Shown one piece after another: positions 1-6,337 of a stretch of 27,842 bases of DNA (positions within the stretch are counted from its first letter, which is position 1; each line of letters begins with the position of its first letter). The position numbers and the translations under genes were made by a program. Origin of the DNA: JBBSHE01 sp038253325 (lineage in GTDB: Bacteria; Actinomycetota; Actinomycetes; Propionibacteriales; Nocardioidaceae); contig JBBSHE010000034.1 in the NCBI GenBank assembly GCA_038253325.1, positions 1 through 27,842 of the forward strand. Direction: 5' to 3'. Under the pieces are notes generated by a model. It ran no database searches. It was given only the letters and a program-made list of their open reading frames with translations, and had not been told where the DNA came from.

Positions 1-110
1 TCAACGCACCCCACCTCGTCGCCCTGGTCCGTGCCGGCGCGACGTTCAAGAACGGCATCCTCGTCGAACGACCCGACGAATCAGAAGGTGGTGATCAGCA
101 AGTCGCGTGA
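1..110 (+). CDS. 3' end of a truncated upstream gene, possibly amidohydrolase-like
   Basis: An open frame enters from the left edge (reading from base 3) and stops at TGA 108-110, giving about 35 residues. The peptide contains LVALVRAGATFKNG, which resembles the last strand of the composite beta domain of amidohydrolases (a pattern of the type VVxxxGxxxKNG). It ends in an acidic, glutamine-rich tail. A palindromic hairpin follows 33 bases after the stop, as expected at a gene end. Too little is present to name the substrate, and the family call is only a resemblance. Confidence 0.4.
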   Translation, partial: NAPHLVALVRAGATFKNGILVERPDESEGGDQQVA

Positions 111-143
111 CACGCCGATCCACAGGTCTTGACTATTCCTCTC

Positions 144-163
144 CCGTGTCGGCGCCGACACGG
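144..163 (+). terminator. Perfect 20-bp palindrome, probable terminator of the upstream gene
   Basis: CCGTGTCG and CGACACGG flank a GCGC centre, so the transcript can form an 8-bp GC-rich stem with a tetraloop. It lies between the stop at 110 and the DUF2231 start at 249. There is no U-tract, which is usual for high-GC actinomycete hairpins. It could instead be an operator for the DUF2231 gene, because a perfect palindrome suits a dimeric regulator as well. Confidence 0.45.
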
Positions 164-248
164 AGGCTGTCTGTGCGATTTCTCATTCTCGTCTCACCAA
201 TCTCTGTCACGCTGACCATCGAACTGTCTTGAAAGGAGTTCGACGCCA

Positions 249-713
249 ATGCTGGACAAGTTCAACAACCTGCCTGTGCACCCGCTCATCGTGCACGCGG
301 CTGTGGTGCTGACTCCATTGGCGGCGCTGGCAGCCGTCGCGTTCGCCATCGTGCCGCGGTGGCGGTACGTCCTGCGCTGGCCGACTGTCGTAGCCTCGGT
401 CGCTGCCTTCAGCACACTCTTCTTGGCACGGGAGAGCGGCTTCCCGTTCAAGAAGAGGTTCACCGGGTCGACTGGCGTACTCGCGCACCGGATCCAGACC
501 CACCAGCACCGGGCCAGCATCCTGTTCTGGCTCGCGCTCGTCTTCGTCGTGCTCGCCGTCGTCGTGATCTGGCTGCTGGCGTTCAGGCGGTCCACGCTTC
601 CGCCGGCCGCGCAGTGGGGTCTCAATGCTCTTCTGGTCGTGTCGGCGATCTCGGTTCTGGTACTCGTCATCCTGACCGGGGAGGCCGGGTCACGCGCGGC
701 CTGGGGCACCTGA
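249..713 (+). CDS. DUF2231 family membrane protein
   Basis: The 154-residue protein begins with the DUF2231 signature around residues 7-22 (LPVHPLIVHAAVVLTPLA), in which a His-Pro and a second His sit at the mouth of the first helix. Four hydrophobic segments are visible at about 14-34, 43-59, 92-112 and 123-142, so it is an integral membrane protein. The family occurs widely and its biochemical role is not established; the conserved histidines have suggested heme or metal binding in some members. The start is set by a strong ribosome site, GAAAGGAG, about 10 bases before ATG 249. It ends three bases from the convergent SRPBCC-VOC gene. Confidence 0.88.
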   Translation: MLDKFNNLPVHPLIVHAAVVLTPLAALAAVAFAIVPRWRYVLRWPTVVASVAAFSTLFLARESGFPFKKRFTGSTGVLAHRIQTHQHRASILFWLALVFVVLAVVVIWLLAFRRSTLPPAAQWGLNALLVVSAISVLVLVILTGEAGSRAAWGT

Positions 714-716
714 CGT

Positions 717-1571
717 TCAGCGCATGGTCGGGCGGGCTTGGACGATGGTCCAGCGGTTCCCCTCCGGATCGTCGGCCACGTAGAACGGTAGTCCCCACGG
801 GCTGTCGAGCCTCTCGATGATTGTTGCGTCGTTGACCGTAGATCGACGGAAGTGCTCCTCGATGTCGTCGACGTAAACCCACGGGACATGGATGTGAACG
901 CGCTCGGCCCGGTCGTCGTCGAGCTTGAAGAGCATCAGCGAGCTGTTGCCGATTCGAAGCTCGATCCAGGGATGGCCGTGCTCGTCCTCGGGTAACGGAT
1001 CGATGCCCTCGGGTAGCGGATCCGGGGACTCGAAACCGAAGACGTGAGCCAGCCAGCGAGCAGCAGCAGCCGGCCTGGCGTAATAGACGCCAAGAGCCAG
1101 CCGAGCCAAGTCGCGCATCTCGCGCGGCGCCGTGTCCCGCTTCGCGCACCAGGCTCCGAACCACTTCGGAACGACGCGTACCCACGACGTGCCACCGCGG
1201 TCCTGGCCGCCCTCGGGGATGCGCGCAACCACCTGCACAACGGTGCCCACGTCCGAGGCCTCGAAGCGGACCTCGGTCTGTACATCGTCGATGGCGCTCC
1301 GCCAGGCTAGTCGTCTTCCCGGTTCCCACGTCGTGATCCGGCCCAGTTCGAGGGCGTCGCCGGTCGCGTCGTCGTAGACCTCGAGCAGCCGACCGCCGAC
1401 GCCACGCTCACAGCGCATGGCCGAGACCCGTCCCGCTGCGTGGTGGTTGATCGGGCCCCTCACCCACCACAGGTCCAGCTCGTCGGTGAACGCTGTGAAT
1501 GCGGTGCCGGGATCGACCGCCAGCTCAACCGTCGAGGACACCGATTGCTCCGCGCCCGATGCTTCGCTCAC
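717..1571 (-). CDS. SRPBCC (AHSA1-like) and VOC domain fusion protein
   Basis: The 284-residue protein joins two small-molecule domains. Residues about 12-145 form an SRPBCC/AHSA1-type fold: it opens with a beta strand and the pattern DPGTAFTAFTDELDLWW, followed by a GGRLLEVYDD strand and a W-x-PGRRLAW segment. Residues about 155-283 form a vicinal-oxygen-chelate (glyoxalase/bleomycin-resistance) domain, with GVYYARPAAAARWLAHVFGF at its start and YVADDPEGNRWTI at its end. The start ATG 1571 overlaps the stop of the ArsR gene by four bases (ATGA), so the two are translationally coupled. ArsR plus AHSA1-domain pairs are common in actinomycetes; the substrate is unknown. Confidence 0.85.
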   Translation of the reverse strand: MSEASGAEQSVSSTVELAVDPGTAFTAFTDELDLWWVRGPINHHAAGRVSAMRCERGVGGRLLEVYDDATGDALELGRITTWEPGRRLAWRSAIDDVQTEVRFEASDVGTVVQVVARIPEGGQDRGGTSWVRVVPKWFGAWCAKRDTAPREMRDLARLALGVYYARPAAAARWLAHVFGFESPDPLPEGIDPLPEDEHGHPWIELRIGNSSLMLFKLDDDRAERVHIHVPWVYVDDIEEHFRRSTVNDATIIERLDSPWGLPFYVADDPEGNRWTIVQARPTMR

Positions 1572-1909
1572 CGTCTCGCCCTTCGTTCGACGTGCTCCTT
1601 GAAGGCTCCGAGCTGTTCGTCCCAGTGCGCCTGAAGTTGGTCGAGCCAGGCCCGCAGCGCGACGACGGACTCGGGACGCAGTCGGAACATCCGCACCCGG
1701 GCGTCTTCGGGGAGACGTGCATCCGCGACAATCCTGGCTCTCAGCAGTACGCGGAGGTGCTTGCTCATCGCAGTTGGCGGGACACCGAGGTCGTCGGCAA
1801 GCTCTCCGGCGCGCCGCGGCTCCGCACTCAACAACTCGACCACGCGCAGTCGGACCGGATCTGCCAGTGCTTGTATCAACGAGTCGAGGTCGACCTCATC
1901 CATGCTCAT
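1568..1909 (-). CDS. ArsR family winged-helix transcriptional regulator
   Basis: From ATG 1909 the protein has 113 residues. A winged helix-turn-helix fills residues about 8-75: LIQALADPVRLRVVELL, then AGELADDLGVPPTAMSKHLRVL as the recognition helix-turn-helix, then a basic beta wing. No metal-binding cysteines are seen, so it belongs to the non-metal ArsR branch often paired with SRPBCC enzymes. I place the start at ATG 1909 (or ATG 1903) rather than GTG 1936 because a -35/-10 promoter covers 1917-1946 and would put transcription at about the ATG, making the gene leaderless. It probably represses itself and the coupled SRPBCC-VOC gene. Confidence 0.85.
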   Translation of the reverse strand: MSMDEVDLDSLIQALADPVRLRVVELLSAEPRRAGELADDLGVPPTAMSKHLRVLLRARIVADARLPEDARVRMFRLRPESVVALRAWLDQLQAHWDEQLGAFKEHVERRARR

Positions 1910-1916
1910 ATCGGCA

Positions 1917-1946
1917 ATAGTTTCTGTTCTAGGCACTGATTGTCAA
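1917..1946 (-). promoter_or_regulatory. Sigma-70-type promoter giving a leaderless arsR transcript
   Basis: On the reverse strand TTGACA (1946-1941) matches the -35 consensus exactly. With a 17-18 base spacer comes AAACTAT (1923-1917) as the -10. Transcription would begin near 1910, directly at the ATG at 1909. The GTG codon at 1936 lies inside this promoter and so is unlikely to be the start. Confidence 0.6.
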
Positions 1947-1980
1947 GAGTTGCGAGGACCTCTGCTCCGCGGCACACCCG

Positions 1981-2985
1981 TCAGAGGCCGTCGGTCGCCT
2001 CCCGCGACGCAAGCAAGCGCCGGAAGGAATCGACGCGGGCCGGGTCGACCGTGCTGGCCTCGAGGGCGTCGTCGAGCGCGCACTCGGTCTTAGTGGCGCG
2101 ATGGGTACAACCGCGGGGGCAGCTCGCCGTGATCTCGTACAGGTCGGGGAAAGCCCGGATCAACCGGTTCACGTCGACGTGAGCGAGTCCGAACGAACGA
2201 ATCCCCGGGGTGTCGACGACCCAGCCGGTTGCCGGTGGAGGGAGCTCGAGACCCAGCGCCTGGGTCGACGTGTGCCGACCACGTCCGGTCACCTCGTTGA
2301 CCCGACCAACTGCCCGGGCCGCTCCGGGGACGAGCGCGTTGATCAGGGTCGACTTCCCGACGCCCGACTGTCCGACGAACACGCTGACCTTCCCGTCGAG
2401 ACGGCGACGAAGCTCGTCAGGGTTCTCGTCGCGGCGTGTCACGACATGACGGACGCCGAGTGGCTGGTACGCCGCGACCAGTTCCCGGTGGTCGGCGAGA
2501 TCCGCTTTCGTCAGGCAGAGCAAGGCGTCCATGCCTGCGTCGAACGCCGCCACCAGGCAACGGTCGATCAGTCGCGGACGGGGCTCGGGATCAGCAACCG
2601 CGGTCACGATCACCATTTGATCTGCGTTGGCGACGATCACTCGCTCGACCGGGTCGCTGTCGTCCGCCGTCCGCCTCAGCACCGTCCGCCGTTCGGCGAC
2701 CTCGACGATGCGCGCGAGCGCGCCGACGTCGCCGCTCGTGTCTCCGACGACGCGCACGTCGTCGCCAACGACGACCGCCTTCCTTCCGAGCTGCCGGGCG
2801 GTCACGGCGACGACGTCGCCGCCGCCTTCGCCCGAGAGCCGGGTCGCGTACCTTCCCCGGTCGACCCGGATCACGAAGCCGTCAACGGCGTCGTCGTATG
2901 CCGGGCGATCCTTCGTCCGGGGCCGGGTACGTCGCCGCGGCCGGTCGAACGCGCCGGGATCGTCGTCGTAGCCGTAGCGGCTCAC
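1981..2985 (-). CDS. rsgA: Ribosome small subunit-dependent GTPase A
   Basis: A circularly permuted GTPase of 334 residues that helps late maturation of the 30S subunit. Visible elements in order: an OB-fold region at about 35-105, the G4 motif TKAD at 159-162, the P-loop GQSGVGKS at 205-212, the G3 motif DTPG at 258-261, and a C-terminal zinc site with Cys289, Cys293, His295 and Cys302. The G4-G1-G3 order is diagnostic of the family. The first 35 residues are a charged tail rich in Arg and Asp. The start is GTG 2985, which overlaps the aroA stop as GTGA; an ATG 18 bases further up would lie inside aroA. It is the last gene of DoxX-aroA-rsgA. Confidence 0.95.
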   Translation of the reverse strand: MSRYGYDDDPGAFDRPRRRTRPRTKDRPAYDDAVDGFVIRVDRGRYATRLSGEGGGDVVAVTARQLGRKAVVVGDDVRVVGDTSGDVGALARIVEVAERRTVLRRTADDSDPVERVIVANADQMVIVTAVADPEPRPRLIDRCLVAAFDAGMDALLCLTKADLADHRELVAAYQPLGVRHVVTRRDENPDELRRRLDGKVSVFVGQSGVGKSTLINALVPGAARAVGRVNEVTGRGRHTSTQALGLELPPPATGWVVDTPGIRSFGLAHVDVNRLIRAFPDLYEITASCPRGCTHRATKTECALDDALEASTVDPARVDSFRRLLASREATDGL

Positions 2986-4247
2986 TCGAACATCGCACTC
3001 CATGCCGGGGCGAAGCCGGGGAAGGACTTCGAAGTCGTCGCGATGTTCTCGACCTCGAGGCCTCGCACGCGGAGGCCGATCACCGCACCCGCGTGCGCCA
3101 TCCGATGGTCGTTGTACGTGTGGAAGACACCAGCCCGCAGCGCCAGCGGCCGGATCACGAGGCCGTCGGGTGTCTCCTCGACATCCGTTCCGCGGGCCTG
3201 GAGCTCGGCGGTCAGCGCGGCCAGCCGGTCGGTCTCGTGACCGCGCAGGTGGGCGATGCCGCGGATCCGAGACGAACCGTCGCCGAACGCGCAGATCGCC
3301 GCAACGACAGGCGTGAGCTCACCGGCGTCGTGGAGGTCGAGGTCCACCGCACTGACCCGATCCCGTCCCCTCACCCGAAGTACGTCACCGGTCAGCTCGA
3401 CCTGAGCACCGAATGCTCCGAGGATCCAGCGCAACTGGTCGCCCGGCTGGTGGGTTGTGGCGGGCCAGCCGCGAACCGACACCTCGCCGCCGGTGACGGC
3501 CGCCGCGGCCAGGAAAGGCGCCGCCGTGCTCAGGTCAGGCTCGACCACCGCATCGATGGCGGCAACCGGCCCGGGATGGACGACCCAACGGTCGGGCTCT
3601 GCGTCGTCGACCCGCACCCCGCGCTCGCGCAGGGCCGCAACTGTCATCTCGACGTGAGGCAACGACGGAATGGGCTTGCCGTCGTGACGCACGTCGATCC
3701 CGTGTTCGTAGCGCGCGCCGGCGAGCAACAGGCCCGACACGAACTGGCTCGACGCCGACGCGTCAACCGTGACGGCGCCTCCCTTGACGGAACCGGTGCC
3801 GTCGAGAATGAAGGGCAGAGTTCGCGCCGCTGGAGAGAGGGCAACGCCGATCGAACGGAGTGCACCGAGCAACTCACCCATCGGGCGGGTACGAGATCGC
3901 GGATCACCGTCGAAGTCGATCCGGCCGTCGGCCAGGGCGGCGACCGGAGGCAGGAACCTCATCACGGTACCGGCGAGGCCGCAGTCGACTGCGGCCGGTC
4001 CCCGCAGCGGACGAGGGATGACGCGAACCCGGTCGTCGCTCGACTCGATGCCAACTCCCAGGGCAGCGAGACCGGCCAGCATCAAGGACGTGTCCCGGGC
4101 GACGAGGGGATTCCTGACAACCGTCGGTCCCTCCGCGATCGCGGCGAGCACCAGCACCCGATTTGTGAGCGACTTCGACGCCGGAACGTCGACCACAGCA
4201 TCGACCGGCCGGTCTGCGTACGGTGCCGGCCAGTGCTGCGATGTCAC
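2982..4247 (-). CDS. aroA: 3-phosphoshikimate 1-carboxyvinyltransferase (EPSP synthase)
   Basis: The 421-residue enzyme transfers enolpyruvyl from PEP to shikimate-3-phosphate, step six of the shikimate pathway, in the cytoplasm. The substrate-binding segment VPASKSLTNRVLVLAA is at residues 21-36 (Lys25, Ser26, Arg30). DCGLAGTVMRFLPPVAAL near residue 90 is the family glycine motif, where many enzymes have GNAGTAMR. GDPRSRTRPMGELL follows, and NDHRMAHAGAVIG near residue 380 is the C-terminal signature. The actinobacterial pairing of aroA with rsgA is typical. Its ATG overlaps the DoxX stop (ATGA) and its stop overlaps the rsgA start (GTGA), so all three genes should be translated from one message. 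Confidence 0.95.
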   Translation of the reverse strand: MTSQHWPAPYADRPVDAVVDVPASKSLTNRVLVLAAIAEGPTVVRNPLVARDTSLMLAGLAALGVGIESSDDRVRVIPRPLRGPAAVDCGLAGTVMRFLPPVAALADGRIDFDGDPRSRTRPMGELLGALRSIGVALSPAARTLPFILDGTGSVKGGAVTVDASASSQFVSGLLLAGARYEHGIDVRHDGKPIPSLPHVEMTVAALRERGVRVDDAEPDRWVVHPGPVAAIDAVVEPDLSTAAPFLAAAAVTGGEVSVRGWPATTHQPGDQLRWILGAFGAQVELTGDVLRVRGRDRVSAVDLDLHDAGELTPVVAAICAFGDGSSRIRGIAHLRGHETDRLAALTAELQARGTDVEETPDGLVIRPLALRAGVFHTYNDHRMAHAGAVIGLRVRGLEVENIATTSKSFPGFAPAWSAMFE

Positions 4248-4723
4248 CGAGCGGCGCGTTCCTGGAGCTTCTTGGCGTTACGACGAACCCGCCACGCAAC
4301 GCTCGGCTTTCCGCTCGTGTCGACACTCGCCAGCAGCACCCCGCCCATCATGGAGAGGTTCTTGATGAAATGGATGGTCTGGTTGGTCCGCTGGGCCGGA
4401 TCGGACTCCTCCCAGAACCGGTGGCCGGCCAACGTGGTCGGCACCAGACTTCCGGCGAGGGCGAGGGCGGCGAGCCGCGGTTGCCGACCGGTGGCAAGGG
4501 CAAGCCCGGCGACGACCTGCGTCGCGCCGTTGAGCCGGACCAGGGTCGTGGCGTCGACCTCGACGGGCAGCGGGCCGGTGGCCTTGTTCGCGACCGGCGC
4601 GATCTTGTCGACGATCGGAGCGGCCCGGCTGGCGATGAACACCGCGTTACGCAGCGAGTTGACACCTCCGTACACGAACATCGACGCGAGCATGGGTCGG
4701 GCGATCAGCCGGACAACAGTCAT
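4244..4723 (-). CDS. DoxX family membrane protein
   Basis: The 159-residue protein has the DoxX layout: an N-terminal RPMLASMFVYGGVNSLRN segment with the conserved glycine after the first helix, then LNGATQVVAGLALATGRQPRLAALALAGSLVPTT spanning two helices, and a fourth hydrophobic stretch, MMGGVLLASVD, near residue 125. It ends in a basic tail (VRRNAKKLQERAAR). DoxX proteins are small integral membrane proteins linked to redox homeostasis in mycobacteria; the exact reaction here is unknown. GAGG lies four to eight bases before the ATG. It is the first gene of the coupled DoxX-aroA-rsgA set. Confidence 0.85.
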   Translation of the reverse strand: MTVVRLIARPMLASMFVYGGVNSLRNAVFIASRAAPIVDKIAPVANKATGPLPVEVDATTLVRLNGATQVVAGLALATGRQPRLAALALAGSLVPTTLAGHRFWEESDPAQRTNQTIHFIKNLSMMGGVLLASVDTSGKPSVAWRVRRNAKKLQERAAR

Positions 4724-4745
4724 GCCTCATTCTTACCTGGTCGCG

Positions 4746-4760
4746 GGTGGTCCGGCCACC
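4746..4760 (-). terminator. Short hairpin between aspS and the DoxX gene
   Basis: Five-base arms GGTGG and CCACC flank five bases, 25 bases after the aspS stop. The stem is short and has no U-tract, so it is a weak terminator candidate. Confidence 0.25.
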
Positions 4761-4784
4761 CCGGCACCGGCCAGGCGAGGGGGA

Positions 4785-6086
4785 TCACGGAGACAACCGG
4801 TGCAGATCGCGCGGGAACAGCGTGGCTTCTCGTACGTTCGCGGCGCCGATCAGGCGCGCGATGAAGCGCTCGAGGCCGATTGCGAAACCACCGTGAGGTG
4901 GCATCCCGAGCTCGAATGTCCGGAGGTATGCCTGGTAGGGCTCGAGTTGCTCACCACGCGCGAGAAGCGCCGCCACGTAGTCCGGGTACCGGTGCAGCCG
5001 CTGTCCGCCGGTGACCAGCTCGACTCCCCGGAAGATCAGGTCGAACGAGTTCGAACTGCGCGGGTCCGAGGGCTGGGGATGGGTGTAGAACGGTCGTTTC
5101 GCCAACGGATAACCCTCGACGGCGAGGAAGTCGCTGCCGTACTCGTCCAGTGCCCAGAACCCGAGCGCGCGCTCGTGCGCAGGCGACAGGTCGAGCTCGT
5201 CGGGTGACCCGCCCGCCAGTCGGAGGGCGTCGGTGAAGTGCACGACCGGAATCTCGTCGGGTACGACCGGCACGTCGGTCTCGAGCAGGCCCACCGCCAC
5301 CGACGCCCTGTCGCGAACTGCGGCGGTCATCCCGGCGAGCACGTCTCGCAGAACCCGGAGGACGTCATGGTGGTCGCGGATGAATCCGAGCTCGACATCG
5401 AGCGAGACGTACTCCGCCAGATGGCGAACCGTGTCGTGCGGCTCGGCGCGGAACACCGGGCCGACCTCGTAGACGCGCTCGTGGACACCGACCAGGACCT
5501 GCTTGTAGAACTGTGGGGACTGAGCGAGGTACGCGGGCCGTCCGAAGTAGTCGACCTGAAAGACATTCGCACCGGATTCCGTCACCGACTCGACGAACTT
5601 CGGAGTCTGCACCTCGGTGAAGTCCGCGGCATCGAGTGTCCCCCTAAAGCCCTGCAGCGCGGCCGCTGCGAGCGTCGAGACGGCGCGTCGCGTCGGATGA
5701 CGCCACGTCAGTTGGGCGTTGTCGAGCAGCACCGGAAGGCTGACGTCGAGCTCGGGGCGCCAGAGCTCGACTGGAGGGGTGACCGCCGGACCCGACAGCG
5801 CGCTGAACGTGGCCTCCACGATCTCGACCCCACCGGGTGCCTGAGCGTTGGCGCTGGCGATGCCGGTCACCTCGACGACGGTTTCCTCTCCCCAACCGTC
5901 GAGCTGGTTGCGGGTGGTGTCGTCACGCAGCACGACCTGCGCCAGCCCGCTGCGGTCGCGTACGACGACGAACGTGACGCCCGACAGACGTCGACGGCGG
6001 TGGATCCAGCCGGCAAGCCGGACGTCGGTGCCAGCGGATACTCCCGGAAGAGAGGCCGCGAGCGTTCTCGGCAGCGGGGTATTCAT
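4785..6086 (-). CDS. aspS: Archaeal-type aspartyl-tRNA synthetase, probably aspartate--tRNA(Asp/Asn) ligase
   Basis: A class II aminoacyl-tRNA synthetase of 433 residues that charges tRNA with aspartate. Residues about 20-100 form the OB-fold anticodon-binding domain (VRLAGWIHRRRRLSGVTFVV). The catalytic domain shows AQSPQFYKQ at 188-196, motif 2 as FRAE at 212-215 and motif 3 as GFAIGLERF at about 400-408. It lacks the GAD insertion of the roughly 590-residue bacterial AspRS, so it is the archaeal type, which in many bacteria is non-discriminating and also charges tRNA-Asn for amidation by GatCAB. The start is ATG 6086, served by GGAGGTG five to six bases upstream. In-frame ATGs at 6101 and 6158 lie in the Shine-Dalgarno and T-box and are rejected. 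Confidence 0.92.
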   Translation of the reverse strand: MNTPLPRTLAASLPGVSAGTDVRLAGWIHRRRRLSGVTFVVVRDRSGLAQVVLRDDTTRNQLDGWGEETVVEVTGIASANAQAPGGVEIVEATFSALSGPAVTPPVELWRPELDVSLPVLLDNAQLTWRHPTRRAVSTLAAAALQGFRGTLDAADFTEVQTPKFVESVTESGANVFQVDYFGRPAYLAQSPQFYKQVLVGVHERVYEVGPVFRAEPHDTVRHLAEYVSLDVELGFIRDHHDVLRVLRDVLAGMTAAVRDRASVAVGLLETDVPVVPDEIPVVHFTDALRLAGGSPDELDLSPAHERALGFWALDEYGSDFLAVEGYPLAKRPFYTHPQPSDPRSSNSFDLIFRGVELVTGGQRLHRYPDYVAALLARGEQLEPYQAYLRTFELGMPPHGGFAIGLERFIARLIGAANVREATLFPRDLHRLSP

Positions 6087-6092
6087 GTCCGT

Positions 6093-6310
6093 CACCTCCA
6101 TGGCGTCGACTTGCCCGGAGGTGTGGGCGATGGGCCTCTGGTCGCTGTGCCACCACACCTTCGCCGTCCACGGCAGGACGGCCTCGATCGGTCCGTGACG
6201 AGGACCAGCCGGTTCGGCTCGGGAGTGTCTTCGACGCGGGTCGTGGTCCGCCTTTGCAGCAGCCGGCGGCTCTCTGTGTCCACAACGTTCCGCGGCTACT
6301 CGTCTCCGTC
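6093..6310 (-). promoter_or_regulatory. Translational T-box leader (tRNA-Asp sensing) of aspS
   Basis: Stem I: GGAG (6307-6304) pairs with CTCC (6225-6222). The internal specifier loop has ACGAGTAG (6303-6296, containing AGTA) on one side and GAAGACA (6232-6226) on the other, so the specifier is GAC (Asp, 6229-6227) followed by A. CGCGG (6294-6290) pairs with CCGCG (6239-6235) above the loop. A 7-bp hairpin, GCCGTCC/GGACGGC, lies at about 6183-6163. Antisequestrator: AGGTGTGG (6160-6153), T-box bulge TGGCACA (6152-6146), GCGA (6145-6142), TCGC (6130-6127), CCACACCT (6126-6119). The bulge follows TGGNACC; N is C, which pairs with the G73 discriminator of tRNA-Asp. CACCTCC (6123-6117) can instead pair perfectly with the ribosome site GGAGGTG (6099-6093), so uncharged tRNA should open translation. 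Confidence 0.85.
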
Positions 6311-6326
6311 GTTGCCCGGGAAGGGA

Positions 6327-6332
6327 ATACTA
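6327..6332 (-). promoter_or_regulatory. Possible -10 element for the aspS leader
   Basis: TAGTAT on the reverse strand would start transcription near 6320, about ten bases before Stem I of the T-box. It sits just after the stop of the upstream sigma gene. No good -35 is visible, so this is tentative; readthrough from the sigma gene is the alternative. Confidence 0.3.
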
Positions 6333-6337
6333 CGCGG

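Noticed and set aside
2436..5207. Very long forward open frame (over 900 codons) opposite rsgA, aroA, the DoxX gene and aspS
   Set aside because: It is antisense to four clear genes, has extreme Arg/Pro/Gly content and no domain pattern. Long antisense frames are expected in GC-rich DNA.
6087..6158. Longer aspS start (24 extra codons)
   Set aside because: These codons cover the T-box antisequestrator and the ribosome site for ATG 6086.
6235..6294. GAC at 6242-6240 as the T-box specifier
   Set aside because: It lies in a small internal loop without the AGTA/GAA pattern and is followed by C; GAC at 6229-6227, followed by A and opposite AGTA, fits better.
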